Shown: positions 7,273 to 15,202, counted from the first letter of the stretch. The stretch is DNA of 50,717 nt from Candidatus Poribacteria bacterium (GCA_009839745.1 VXPE01000020.1:1-50717), one strand, 5' to 3'. The notes: generated from the sequence alone by a model not told the origin. Numbers and translations: made by a program.

Positions 7273-10245
7273 ATGTGTTACATCAAAGCGATGGGGTTTC
7301 TGTGGACAATACTCTTTGCTGTTTTTCTAACGGGTGATGTCGTGGCTCAGGACACTCCATCGAATGACACAGAAGCTAATGCTGTTGACGAGTCCCAATT
7401 TCTCAGCAATGCCCGACAACTCACTTATGATGGAAAGCGCGCTGGCGAGGGATATTTCTCCGAAGACGGCAACGCGCTCATCTTCCAGACTGAACGCGAA
7501 TCGGATAATCCGTTCTATCAAATCTATCTTTTAGACTTGCTAACAGGTGATACGCATCGCGTCTCAACGGGTGTGGGGAAGACGACTTGTGCGTTTTTCC
7601 GTCCAGGGACGGATGAAGTGCTTTACGCCTCGACCCACCACGATGCTTTTGCAAAAGCGAAACAGGAAGAGGAACTGAAATTCCGGGCATCGGGAAAAGA
7701 GAGACGCTACAGTTGGGATTACGATGAAAAGATGGACATCTTCTCGGCGAACCGAGATGGCAGTAACCTCAAACAACTGACAGACGCACCCGGCTATGAT
7801 GCTGAAGCCTCATATTCGCCTGATGGTAAATATATCGTTTTCTGTTCGCTGCGGAACGCATATCCCAAAAGCCGCCTCTCCCCAAAGGAGCTGAAGCAGT
7901 TTGAGGTGGATCCCGCCTATTTCGGCGAAATTTATATCATGAACGCCGATGGATCCGATCAAATTCAATTGACGGATTCACCGGGCTATGATGGGGGTCC
8001 CTTCTTCACACCCGATGGTGAGCATATCGTCTGGCGACACTTTACATCTGATGGCAGTCAAGCAGACATCTACACAATGCGGATAGATGGCTCAAGTGTG
8101 CGGCGGCTTACCGATTTCGATAGCATGTCTTGGGCACCCTACTTTCATCCGAGTGGTGCTTACGTTATCTTTGCGTCTAACAAACTTGGATTCTCTAATT
8201 TTGAGCTATATCTCGTGGATGGGAGAGGTAGGCATGAGCCCGTCCGGGTAACCACAACTGATGGGTTTGACGGACTTCCTGTCTTTTCACCGGATGGCAG
8301 TCGTTTGTGTTGGACCTCGAATCGGAACAGTCAAGAGGTTTCGCAACTTTACCTTGCCGACTGGAATCATGAAGCTGCCCTGGATGCGGTTACGTCGGCG
8401 CCGAGGAATCCTAATTCATTTGTGCCTTCCGTCCAAACGGTTTCCGATTTGAAACCTTCTAAAAAAACGAGTATCCGTCAACATATTGAATTTCTTGCCG
8501 ACGATGCCCTTGAAGGTAGAATGACGGGTTCAGACGGCGCGAAACGTGCAGCCGAGCATATCGCCTCCCAATTTGAAGAACTTGGTCTCACGCCTGTTGG
8601 TGATGCAGAGCGTTCCTTACGAGGATTTGGGCAAACCTTTGAATTCACCGCGGGTAGGCGGATTATATCTGAGGAAAACCGGTTCTCTATCACACGTCAG
8701 GTGCATGGTGCCGAACAGGAATTAGAATTCAGCGTGGAACAGGACTTTCAGCCGCTCTCTTTCTCCCGTAACGGTGTCGTTGAAGGCGAAGTCGTCTTTG
8801 TTGGGTATGGACTCACCGTCCCTGGCGAGTTAGGTGAAGGGTATGACGCTTATGCGGGATTAGATGTGAAGGACAAAATTGTCGTAGCACTCCGTTATGT
8901 TCCGGAATCGGTTGAACCCGAACGCCGCCAAGAACTGAATCGGTATGCGGGACTCCGATACAAGGCGATGCAAGCACGGGAACATGGTGCAAAGGCGTTT
9001 CTTGTCGTGGCGGGTCCGAACTCCCCTAACGCAGGTAAATTGATTCCGCTTGACTTCGATAGTAGCCTTGCTGATTCTGGGATTGTCGCTGCGTCCATAA
9101 GTGATACCGTGGCAAATGCGCTCTTTGCACCGTCGGATAAAAACCTAAAAGATGTTCAATCGGGACTCGATGTGGAGAATCCGCACTTCCTTGGACAATT
9201 TCTGTTGCCCGATGTCACAGTCAAAATTGTCGTTTCTGTTGAGAAGGTTAAGAAAACGGACAAAAATGTGGTGGCTCTGCTCCCACCCACGCAATTAACA
9301 GACGACATCGAGTATGTCGTTGTCGGTGCGCACTATGATCATATCGGTTACGGTGAAATCGGCTCCCTTGCGGGAAAGGACGAAGCGGGACAGATTCATA
9401 ACGGGGCAGATGACAACGCCTCCGGCACGGCTGTTGTTTTAGAATTGGCGGCGACCCTCAGTGAAGCCGCGCAAGCACATCCCGAAAAATTTAACAGAGG
9501 CGTTATCTTCGCACTCTGGTCGGGCGAGGAACTCGGACTCATCGGTTCCACCCACTTCGTCAACGATCCCGTTGTTCCTTTAGACAAAGTGGTGGCATAC
9601 GTCAATTTTGATATGGTCGGACGACTCCGTGAAAACAAACTCATCTTGCAAGGTGTCGGTTCGTCCTCTGTGTGGACGAAACTCATTGAAAAGCGGAATG
9701 TTCCGATTGGTTTCAATCTAACCTTACAAACGGATCCGTATTTGCCAACAGATGTAACTGCCTTCTATCCGAAAGAGGTGCCGGTCCTGAGTTTCTTCAC
9801 TGGGGGACACGAAGACTATAACCGTCCAACAGATGATATAGAGACCCTCAATTATGAGGGACTGGAACGGATCTCTCAATTCGCGCACGGTATTGTTTTA
9901 GATGTCGTTCATACCCCTGAACGTCCGGAATATGTTGCGGTAGAACGGAGCGAATCGGAAGGTGGGAGCCGCGATACCCTGCGTGCCTATCTTGGTACGA
10001 TTCCCGACTATACGACGGAAGGCACGGGTGTTAAACTCTCTGGGGTTCGCGCCGGGGGTCCCGCCGATAAGGCAGGCTTGAAGGGTGGCGATGTTATTTT
10101 GGAATTTGGCGGACAGCAGATCGCGAACATCTACGACTATACCTATGCCCTTGATGCTGTGAAAATTGGGGAACCTGTCGAAGTTGTTGTGCTACGAGAT
10201 GGAGAACAGGTAACACTGACGGTTACGCCTGAGGCACGGAATTGA
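7273..10245 (+). CDS. Secreted propeller-M28 aminopeptidase-PDZ fusion
   Basis: A 990-residue exported zinc peptidase. An N-terminal signal peptide (hydrophobic core GFLWTILFAVFLTG, cleavage near VVAQD) is followed by a TolB/WD40-like beta-propeller (about 45-380) with repeated YSPDGKYIVF and FTPDGEHIVW units. A PA-like insert (about 500-640) follows. The M28 domain (about 650-890) has the two-zinc ligands His in GAHYDHIG, Asp in NGADDNASGT, Glu-Glu in SGEELGL, Asp in NFDMVGR and His in TGGHEDYN. The C-terminus is a PDZ domain (905-990, GPADKAGLKGGDVI). It probably trims peptides in the periplasm. GGGAGG sits about 10 bp before the ATG. Fusions of a TolB-like propeller to M28 are a known architecture; the PDZ tail adds protein-binding ability. 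Confidence 0.93.
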   Translation: MCYIKAMGFLWTILFAVFLTGDVVAQDTPSNDTEANAVDESQFLSNARQLTYDGKRAGEGYFSEDGNALIFQTERESDNPFYQIYLLDLLTGDTHRVSTGVGKTTCAFFRPGTDEVLYASTHHDAFAKAKQEEELKFRASGKERRYSWDYDEKMDIFSANRDGSNLKQLTDAPGYDAEASYSPDGKYIVFCSLRNAYPKSRLSPKELKQFEVDPAYFGEIYIMNADGSDQIQLTDSPGYDGGPFFTPDGEHIVWRHFTSDGSQADIYTMRIDGSSVRRLTDFDSMSWAPYFHPSGAYVIFASNKLGFSNFELYLVDGRGRHEPVRVTTTDGFDGLPVFSPDGSRLCWTSNRNSQEVSQLYLADWNHEAALDAVTSAPRNPNSFVPSVQTVSDLKPSKKTSIRQHIEFLADDALEGRMTGSDGAKRAAEHIASQFEELGLTPVGDAERSLRGFGQTFEFTAGRRIISEENRFSITRQVHGAEQELEFSVEQDFQPLSFSRNGVVEGEVVFVGYGLTVPGELGEGYDAYAGLDVKDKIVVALRYVPESVEPERRQELNRYAGLRYKAMQAREHGAKAFLVVAGPNSPNAGKLIPLDFDSSLADSGIVAASISDTVANALFAPSDKNLKDVQSGLDVENPHFLGQFLLPDVTVKIVVSVEKVKKTDKNVVALLPPTQLTDDIEYVVVGAHYDHIGYGEIGSLAGKDEAGQIHNGADDNASGTAVVLELAATLSEAAQAHPEKFNRGVIFALWSGEELGLIGSTHFVNDPVVPLDKVVAYVNFDMVGRLRENKLILQGVGSSSVWTKLIEKRNVPIGFNLTLQTDPYLPTDVTAFYPKEVPVLSFFTGGHEDYNRPTDDIETLNYEGLERISQFAHGIVLDVVHTPERPEYVAVERSESEGGSRDTLRAYLGTIPDYTTEGTGVKLSGVRAGGPADKAGLKGGDVILEFGGQQIANIYDYTYALDAVKIGEPVEVVVLRDGEQVTLTVTPEARN

Positions 10246-10290
10246 TTTTACGCTGAAATTTATTTTATTTTTAACACGAAAGTTTTTAGA

Positions 10291-10548
10291 TTGGTGATAT
10301 GCGTATCGCTTTCACTCTCAGTCGCGTTGCTGTCCGGTTATGAAGCAGTAGGATCAACAGATCCGGTTATGGTTCGGGATGCAATCGATGCAATTACGAA
10401 CTACGAAGGTGCCACGAGTATTTCTCGTTTCGATGAGCACCGCCATCCTGTCAAAAGCGTCGGTGTCCTCCAAATTACTAACGGAGCAGTCCAGCCTTAC
10501 AAAGTCATAGGAACGGAGACAGTGTTCAAAATTAGTGGGCCTGAGTAA
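10291..10548 (+). pseudogene. Remnant of a branched-chain amino-acid-type ABC binding protein (C-terminal tail only)
   Basis: An 85-codon frame beginning at TTG or GTG (10291/10294). Residues 17-75 read GYEAVGSTDPVMVRDAI...YEGATSISRFDEHRHPVKSVGVLQITNG, which matches the last segment of type-I periplasmic binding proteins (LivJ-like: YDAV.....VRDAI...YEG.TG.I.FD..G...K...V.....G). The first 16 residues are hydrophobic and signal-like, but no ATG start or Shine-Dalgarno precedes them. A complete protein would be about 400 residues, so this is most likely an internal-deletion remnant. A small exported protein is a less likely alternative. A strong terminator follows. Confidence 0.6.
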
Positions 10549-10566
10549 GTTCAACGCGTAGAACGA

Positions 10567-10611
10567 AAAGCGCGCTGCGATGGATTTTCAAACTTTGTCG
10601 CAGCGCGCTTT
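10567..10611 (+). terminator. Intrinsic terminator with 14-bp stem
   Basis: AAAGCGCGCTGCGA (10567-10580) pairs perfectly with TCGCAGCGCGCTTT (10598-10611) around a 17-nt loop, and T-rich sequence follows. It closes the transcript containing the binding-protein remnant and, by read-through, the M28 gene. Confidence 0.8.
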
Positions 10612-10753
10612 ACTTCTTTAAAGAACTATGGTAGATCCCGTAATTACTTGGATACTCGTGTCATAGGGTGAATTGTGAGGTTACGTCTCACGCTGTCACA
10701 GGAGACCAACGGTTTCCTATGCCACAAAAATATCCACTATAAATCAGTTTTCG

Positions 10754-11095
10754 TTACTCAAATGCGAGATGTGCGACGACACCGGCATGATCGGAGGGCC
10801 ACAACCCAGAGGATAGCTTGTCTTCGGGCTTATCCCCTATCGTGGATGTCATAACAGCAGTCGGGGGATCCAGGTTTCGGACAAAAATCTGGTCAATCCG
10901 CTTACGGTGTTCGCTTGCCTCATTCTGAAGTGCCTTGTCTTGACAGCAGGTGTAGCCGGTCCCATGGGAATCGAGCTGCCATGTGTCAACATATTCTGCG
11001 GCAAGTAACATCTGGTAAGCGTCCCCATCGGGAGCAGGTGCATTGAAATCGCCTAATAAGATCATTGGCAATGTTTCACTAATACGTCAAATGAA
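10754..11095 (-). pseudogene. C-terminal remnant of an endonuclease/exonuclease/phosphatase (EEP) protein
   Basis: The readable part has the EEP-fold signatures PMILLGDFNAP (catalytic Asp/Asn), KRIDQIFVR and, near the end, WPSDHAGVVAHL with the catalytic Asp-His. A full EEP domain is about 250 residues; only about 110 remain. The frame (RISETLPMILLGDF) runs into an in-frame TGA at about 11088, and the N-terminal half with the Glu ligand is absent. The TTG at 11071 is the only possible start. The intact promoter of the following divergent gene (11125-11153) begins just beyond the break. It is therefore a truncated pseudogene. Confidence 0.75.
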
Positions 11096-11124
11096 ATTCT
11101 CGCGAAACCTTCTTTTTGTTTTCC

Positions 11125-11153
11125 TTGACATTTGCTTACTTTTCCACTATACT
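11125..11153 (+). promoter_or_regulatory. Sigma70-type promoter of the lipoprotein gene
   Basis: TTGACA (11125-11130), a 17-bp spacer and TATACT (11148-11153): a near-consensus match. Transcription would begin near 11160, 30-35 bp before the GTG start at 11194. This rules out the earlier in-frame ATG at 11116. Confidence 0.8.
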
Positions 11154-11193
11154 ACAATCAGTTTATAGAAAATGCATGGAGGTATGCACCATC

Positions 11194-11634
11194 GTGAAAT
11201 TCTACTATCAACCCTGTTCATATCGTTGGAAATTAGTGTTCGTAACGCTTTTGACAACCCTATCACTTCTTGTAGGATGCAGTCAAAAAGCGAGTGTTCC
11301 AGAGACTGGAGAAATGACATCGCTCACCGGGACAATTGTTGAAATCGACGACCACGGCAACGCTGTCACCGACCTCAACATCGCTCCATTTACCGAACGT
11401 GGTTGGAAACTTGAGGACACGCTTGAAGCGACGTTTGCAACAGGGCAAAAAATTCAGATCAAATTTGTTGAAAACTATGGAGATGTTCCCGAAGGGGATT
11501 ATTTAGGACGGTTTTCGACCTCTACTCATCAGTTCAAGATTGCGATTAATATGGGAAATATCGCTGAATCTTTGCAGTTGAAGAGCGACAGCAAGGTGGT
11601 TCTTCAGAAAGTCGCGGCATCTGCAACGAATTGA
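11194..11634 (+). CDS. Lipoprotein with a domain resembling the C-terminal domain of SAM hydroxide adenosyltransferase
   Basis: A small predicted lipoprotein. A positively charged start, a hydrophobic run (LVFVTLLTTLSLLVG) and Cys in LVGCSQ form a lipobox, so it should be lipid-anchored. The mature part (about 110 residues) reads GTIVEIDDHGNAVTDL ... FVENYGDVPEGDYLGRFSTSTHQFKIAINMGNIAESLQLKSDSKVVLQKV. This follows the beta-barrel C-terminal domain of the DUF62/SAM hydroxide adenosyltransferase family (IDxFGNxxTN ... YadVxxG ... LEIAxnxGnAa). The catalytic N-terminal domain is missing, so an enzymatic role is not implied. The start is the GTG at 11194, preceded by GGAGGT at 11178-11183. The kinase gene follows 13 bp after the stop. 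Confidence 0.75.
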   Translation: MKFYYQPCSYRWKLVFVTLLTTLSLLVGCSQKASVPETGEMTSLTGTIVEIDDHGNAVTDLNIAPFTERGWKLEDTLEATFATGQKIQIKFVENYGDVPEGDYLGRFSTSTHQFKIAINMGNIAESLQLKSDSKVVLQKVAASATN

Positions 11635-11647
11635 GTAAATTCCACTC

Positions 11648-12667
11648 ATGAAAGTTGACAACGCTTTTGATAAATCGGAATTACTGCAACATCTCAAGAC
11701 TGCCTACGCGCTGCCTTTGCAGTCCATAACCTTTTTTTCTGAAGGTGAGGACAGTTACGGCTACATCGTGGGGTCCGAAACAGGCGAAAAGTATTTTGCC
11801 AAAGCGTCTACCTCTGTCCCGGATTCCTGCTTGCGGGTTGCGTCGCTTCTGCGGCACCGATGCAATATATCGGGTGTTGTCGCTCCGTTGGAAACATCGG
11901 ACGGCATCCTGAGTATCCCATGGCACGGTTTTCGCGTCTCGCTGTTTCCGTTCATTGAAGGCAAAAGTCGTTGGGACTTGTGGAAGATCGGAAAAGACTT
12001 CACGGATACAGAACTCAGTCAGACGGCGGTCCTGTTAGCGACACTTCACCGTTCCATAGATGCGATCGATCCGAGTTGCCTTCCAGTAGCAAAGTATGAC
12101 TTGCCGCTACGGCATGAACTTTACACGGCACTTGAGGCTTCTGGAAAAACGATCCCTTCTCAGAATCAATACCAAAAACGACTGCTTGCGGCACTCGCCG
12201 AGCACCGATCTGCCGTTTTGGAAACCCTTGACCGATACGATACCCTGGGACATTCGGCAACCACCCAACAAACGCCTTTTGTGGTTACACACGGCGACCC
12301 GACGCCGGGCAATCTCATTTTGGATACCGAAAACCGACTGCATTTGATCGATTGGGATGGTGTCTGCCTCGGTCCGCCTGAAAAAGACTTAGTCTCTTTC
12401 ACAGGTGAGCGGTTTGAAGTGGTTTTGGAGCGGTATCTCACGGAGAGACACAATGAGGTCTCTCTACATGCGGACATTTTCGGTTTTTATATCTATGAAT
12501 GGACGCTCAATGAAATCCGAGATTACAGCACTAAAATCCTGTTTAAAAATAAGGATACACAACAGAACGAATATGACTGGGAAAGTTTGCAAGACTATCT
12601 ACCGCCAGACCGGAAGTCGATGGAAGATGGAATTGCAGCTATTCGAGACACACTCGACAACGGATAA
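11648..12667 (+). CDS. Aminoglycoside-phosphotransferase-family small-molecule kinase
   Basis: A 339-residue protein with the protein-kinase-like fold of the APH/choline kinase family. The catalytic loop is VVTHGDPTPGNLILD (His-Gly-Asp-x4-Asn) and the metal-binding Asp lies in LIDWDGVCLGPPEKDL. The N-terminal lobe has a nucleotide-binding region (residues 30-60, GYIVGSETGEKYFAKAS with Lys). The Gly-x-Pro-x-x-Asp arrangement resembles spectinomycin phosphotransferase APH(9)-like proteins, but the substrate cannot be assigned. Resistance is only one possibility; sugar or amino-alcohol phosphorylation is equally plausible. It lies 13 bp after the lipoprotein stop with no clear Shine-Dalgarno, suggesting operon coupling. 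Confidence 0.85.
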   Translation: MKVDNAFDKSELLQHLKTAYALPLQSITFFSEGEDSYGYIVGSETGEKYFAKASTSVPDSCLRVASLLRHRCNISGVVAPLETSDGILSIPWHGFRVSLFPFIEGKSRWDLWKIGKDFTDTELSQTAVLLATLHRSIDAIDPSCLPVAKYDLPLRHELYTALEASGKTIPSQNQYQKRLLAALAEHRSAVLETLDRYDTLGHSATTQQTPFVVTHGDPTPGNLILDTENRLHLIDWDGVCLGPPEKDLVSFTGERFEVVLERYLTERHNEVSLHADIFGFYIYEWTLNEIRDYSTKILFKNKDTQQNEYDWESLQDYLPPDRKSMEDGIAAIRDTLDNG

Positions 12668-12708
12668 CTGTAGGAGCGAACTGTGCCTCGCGATGCGTTA
12701 CCAAAACC

Positions 12709-12756
12709 CGTAGCCCATAATGAAATGGCGGGGTTTTTGATAGGGTGTTTCTTCAG
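12709..12756 (-). repeat. Dispersed repeat R1, copy C, abutting the tnpB element
   Basis: On the minus strand it reads CTGAAGAAACACCC, TATC, AAAAACCCCGCC and then ATTATGGGCTACG. It aligns block for block with the copy at 38617-38664. It starts within about a dozen bases of the right-end hairpin of the tnpB element. Confidence 0.75.
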
Positions 12757-12764
12757 ATAGGTCA

Positions 12765-12830
12765 ATGTACCCAAGCCTAAAGACTTGGGCTTGTCAGGAG
12801 TCCATCAAACAATAGGAGTTGTTTGGCGTT
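12765..12830 (-). ncRNA. Probable omega-RNA 3' region at the tnpB right end
   Basis: In characterised IS200/IS605 elements the guide (omega) RNA overlaps the 3' end of tnpB and runs into the right end, and the guide is read from flanking DNA. Here the right-end hairpin (12770-12789) overlaps the tnpB stop at 12777-12779, as expected. The RNA's existence and limits are inferred from the family, not seen directly. Confidence 0.45.
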
Positions 12831-14057
12831 CTCTAAGCCCGCGTCTTGTGCTTTGTTCGTGTTTCTCGTTTCATAGAGGTTGGTAACCCAACGCTCTCCA
12901 CAATGGGCGCAAGCCGCCCGTAAAAGTATGTTTATCGCAGCGTTGTGGTCTCGGTCTAAAGACGTATCACAAAAACTACAATTAAAAGTTCGTATAGCCA
13001 GCGAAAGTTTCTTTGGCGACTTCCTACCACAACAGGAGCAAGTTTGCGAAGTATTCTTTGGGTCGACTTGATGGAAATGGAAACCGTCTCTTTCGGCTAT
13101 GTTCCCACACCACTCAAAGAAGGTTGCCCAAGACGCGTCGCTGATGCTCTTGCTGAGGTATTTGTTCTTTACCATGTTGGATACGCTTAAATCCTCTGCC
13201 ACTAAAACATTTTTTTCTTTGTGGTGGTAGAGTTTATAGACGAGTTTACCAATAAAGTCTTTGCGTTTGTTAGCAGTTCGCTCATGGTGTAAAGCGAGTT
13301 TATGGTGTTGTTTCTTTCTTCGGTTGCTCCCTTTTTTCTTTCGAGAAAGGGTTTTGGAGTGTTTTCGCAGTAAACCTTCTGCTTGGCGATACCAGCGAGG
13401 ATTATCCTCTTTTTCGCCTTCAGAGGTCGTCAGATAGTGTGTCGTGCCAACGTCAACTGCCAGAGCGTCAGTCGGTTCAACTTTTGGCGTGTTGGGTATC
13501 TCGCAGACGATATAGGTATACCAGCCACTCGCTTTTTTGACGATCGTGACCTCTTTGGGGTCTCCTTGGAGAGGACGGTGCATACGTATCTTGACTTCAC
13601 CGAGTTTTGGCACTTTCAAACGATTATGACGAAAATCGGTTTCTATTATCGGATTTTGGCGGACACGTTTGAATCCGCCTGTGCTTTTGTCCTTGATTTT
13701 GTGTTTTCGCAAGCACCATGTCAGAGAACGCACACGCGTTTTGTAGCGAGGGTAGCCTTTTTTCGCTGCGCCTTCTTTGCAACGTCTGCGGAACGCATCA
13801 AAGGCTTTGTCAACGCGCTTGAGGACAGAAACTTGAAAGTCTTGAGGCACGGCGCGAAAATCGTCATATTTCTCACGCGCTGCTGTCAAAAGTTTCTCTT
13901 GCTCACCTTGAGAAACAAAACGCCCCTCTTCCTCGTAGGTATACTTGCGATTGTTGCGGGCAGCGTTCTGAAGTTCACAGAGGTGGTCAAGCCACTTAAA
14001 CAATGTTGTTTCCTGTGTTTTTGTAGGATACACAGGGTTTCTAAAGGTTAATTTCAT
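12777..14057 (-). CDS. tnpB: TnpB, RNA-guided DNA endonuclease of IS200/IS605 family
   Basis: A 426-residue TnpB, close to the usual length of about 400. The N-terminal helix-turn-helix region begins MKLTFRNPVYPTKTQETTLF. The RuvC-like nuclease triad appears intact: Asp in ALAVDVGTTHYL, Glu in VLVAEDLSVSNM and Asp in SLDRDHNAAINIL. The zinc ribbon has both CxxC pairs (TCSCCGRK and FNCSFCDTS) between the last two catalytic acids. TnpB uses an omega-RNA to cleave DNA next to a short transposon-associated motif, which favours retention of the element at its site. All key residues are present, so it is probably functional. There is no tnpA beside it. Its leader is unusually structured (14087-14139). 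Confidence 0.95.
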   Translation of the reverse strand: MKLTFRNPVYPTKTQETTLFKWLDHLCELQNAARNNRKYTYEEEGRFVSQGEQEKLLTAAREKYDDFRAVPQDFQVSVLKRVDKAFDAFRRRCKEGAAKKGYPRYKTRVRSLTWCLRKHKIKDKSTGGFKRVRQNPIIETDFRHNRLKVPKLGEVKIRMHRPLQGDPKEVTIVKKASGWYTYIVCEIPNTPKVEPTDALAVDVGTTHYLTTSEGEKEDNPRWYRQAEGLLRKHSKTLSRKKKGSNRRKKQHHKLALHHERTANKRKDFIGKLVYKLYHHKEKNVLVAEDLSVSNMVKNKYLSKSISDASWATFFEWCGNIAERDGFHFHQVDPKNTSQTCSCCGRKSPKKLSLAIRTFNCSFCDTSLDRDHNAAINILLRAACAHCGERWVTNLYETRNTNKAQDAGLENAKQLLLFDGLLTSPSL

Positions 14058-14086
14058 GGATTATCAGGTATCAGGCGTTTATCCCC

Positions 14087-14139
14087 TACTAAGTGGGAGG
14101 CAAGCACATTGCCAAGTGGCAACGCTTAGTATGCTTGCC
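14087..14139. repeat. Nested and crossing inverted repeats upstream of tnpB
   Basis: GGCAAGCA (14099-14106) pairs with TGCTTGCC (14132-14139). Inside it TTGCCA (14109-14114) pairs with TGGCAA (14117-14122). TACTAAG (14087-14093) can instead pair with CTTAGTA (14125-14131), which crosses the first helix. The region would be in the 5' leader of tnpB mRNA or in the left part of the element. Confidence 0.6.
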
Positions 14140-14218
14140 AACCTGATATTCTAATTATACCACATTTTCAACCGAAAGTCAAATCTTTTTGATAGGCGTT
14201 TGGTCTAATTCAATAGGG

Positions 14219-14260
14219 CGAGCATTCCTCCCAACCCTAAAGGGTAGGGCTTCCTGCTCG
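14219..14260. repeat. Left-end hairpin of the tnpB element
   Basis: An imperfect 42-bp palindrome. CGAGCA and TGCTCG form the outer arms, and CCC-A-ACCCT/AGGGT-GGG form the inner stem around AA. The inner part matches the right-end hairpin in sequence and orientation. Confidence 0.65.
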
Positions 14261-14306
14261 TTTAATCTCGTGAAACGCATCCTATCACTAAACGCTCTTT
14301 ATTACT

Positions 14307-14329
14307 CCGCAAGGTAAAATTAAAAAATG
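14307..14329 (+). promoter_or_regulatory. Recurrent 23-nt leader motif (creatininase copy)
   Basis: CCGCAAGGTAAAATTAAAAAATG has the same length and almost the same sequence as the leaders of carA (19895), the 24490 gene, rsfS (41400) and, less exactly, yacG and the 38552 gene. Here its ATG (14327) is out of frame with the real gene, whose own GGAGG follows at 14329. Confidence 0.6.
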
Positions 14330-14340
14330 GAGGTTAGACA

Positions 14341-15069
14341 ATGTCTGAAATCAAATCCGTGTTACTTTGGGAAAATCAGCGGCGATATGTCCGAGAAGCG
14401 ATTGATGCTGGCACACTTAAGGGAGCGATTATTCCGACGGGCAGCACAGAGCAACATAACGAACATTTGGCGATGTATCACGATACGCAAAGTGCGGTGT
14501 ATGTCTCCAAATTGGCGGCTGAAAAGTTGTTCCCACGGGTTATCGTCACAACGCCCTTAGCAATCGGTGTGTCGGAACACTGGATGGATCACAAAGGCAC
14601 GCTCACGCTCCGCCCAGAGGTCTTTGGTGAGGTGCTTTATGACGTTGCTGATAGTATGCGTCGACACGGGATTGAGAATATCTTGATTGTCAATGGGCAT
14701 GCGGGAAATTCCGGTCCGGTGCATGAGCGGTTAGATGGCTACCGAGAGAAACTCGGCATCAATATCGAATATCATTCCTATTGGGAAGCATATGATGAAG
14801 AGCTGGTCAAAACACAGATGGAATCCGGGGTATGTCCTGGGCACGCGGCGGAATTCGAGACAGCCTTCGCCCTCGCAGCTTTCGCAGAAAACGTTGATTG
14901 GAACGGTGTGGATTACGACAGTGCAAAACTCACTATCTCAGATACAGGACAAGCGAAGTCTGACCGGGAATATCACCATCAGGCAAAATTGGCGACAGTC
15001 GAAAAGGGACAAGCGATGATTGATGTTGCTGTGGATTGGGTCGCGGCACGGATGGACTCAATGCTTTAA
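14341..15069 (+). CDS. Creatininase/creatinine amidohydrolase-family protein
   Basis: A 242-residue cytosolic metal-dependent amidohydrolase. The binuclear metal site is visible: Glu and His in PTGSTEQHNEHL, Asp in MYHDTQ, His in VNGHAGNSG and Glu in GHAAEFETA. The family includes creatininase and enzymes that open cyclic amides in cofactor synthesis (for example MftE-type peptidases). The substrate here cannot be decided; no creatinase or mycofactocin genes are nearby. GGAGG at 14329-14333, 7 bp before the ATG, fixes the start. It converges on the aldolase gene across a strong inverted repeat. Confidence 0.9.
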   Translation: MSEIKSVLLWENQRRYVREAIDAGTLKGAIIPTGSTEQHNEHLAMYHDTQSAVYVSKLAAEKLFPRVIVTTPLAIGVSEHWMDHKGTLTLRPEVFGEVLYDVADSMRRHGIENILIVNGHAGNSGPVHERLDGYREKLGINIEYHSYWEAYDEELVKTQMESGVCPGHAAEFETAFALAAFAENVDWNGVDYDSAKLTISDTGQAKSDREYHHQAKLATVEKGQAMIDVAVDWVAARMDSML

Positions 15070-15071
15070 TG

Positions 15072-15198
15072 GTTGTCGGTTAAAAGTTTGCAAGTGTACT
15101 AAAGTTGGGAAGTTGAAAGAGGTCTCTTTGAAACTTTAGTACACTTTACAGACTTTAGCACACTTTACGGACTTTAAAATTTTCCAATAACCGACAAC
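15072..15198. terminator. Nested inverted repeats, probable bidirectional terminator
   Basis: The outer pair is GTTGTCGGTTA (15072-15082) and TAACCGACAAC (15188-15198). The inner pair is AGTGTACTAAAGTT (15093-15106) and AACTTTAGTACACT (15132-15145). The 3' part also contains a 19-bp unit repeated in tandem (ACTTTAGYACACTTTACRG from about 15133). It fills the gap between two convergent genes. Confidence 0.6.
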
Positions 15199-15202
15199 TG
15201 CT

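Larger units (their letters stand above)
12757..14262 (-). mobile_element. IS200/IS605-type element carrying tnpB only (IS1341-like)
   Basis: The element contains tnpB and no tnpA. Its two ends carry closely similar subterminal hairpins in direct orientation: right end CCCAAGCCTAAAGACTTGGG (12770-12789) and left end CCCAACCCTAAAGGGTAGGG (14230-14249). They match at 17 of 21 positions when the following C is counted. Strand-specific hairpins rather than terminal inverted repeats are characteristic of this family. The left hairpin is embedded in a larger imperfect palindrome (CGAGCA at 14219, TGCTCG at 14255). Exact termini cannot be fixed from one copy. Mobility would require a TnpA encoded elsewhere. 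Confidence 0.75.

Noticed and set aside
11116-11193. Earlier ATG for the lipoprotein gene
   Set aside because: It would lie upstream of and across the promoter TTGACA/TATACT; the GTG at 11194 has a Shine-Dalgarno and gives a proper lipoprotein signal.
11648-12667. Calling the kinase an antibiotic-resistance gene
   Set aside because: The family fold is shared by many metabolic kinases and no resistance-specific motif or mobile cassette surrounds it.
13383-14051. 222-codon frame opposite tnpB
   Set aside because: Antisense of a clearly coding tnpB; composition follows the complementary codons.
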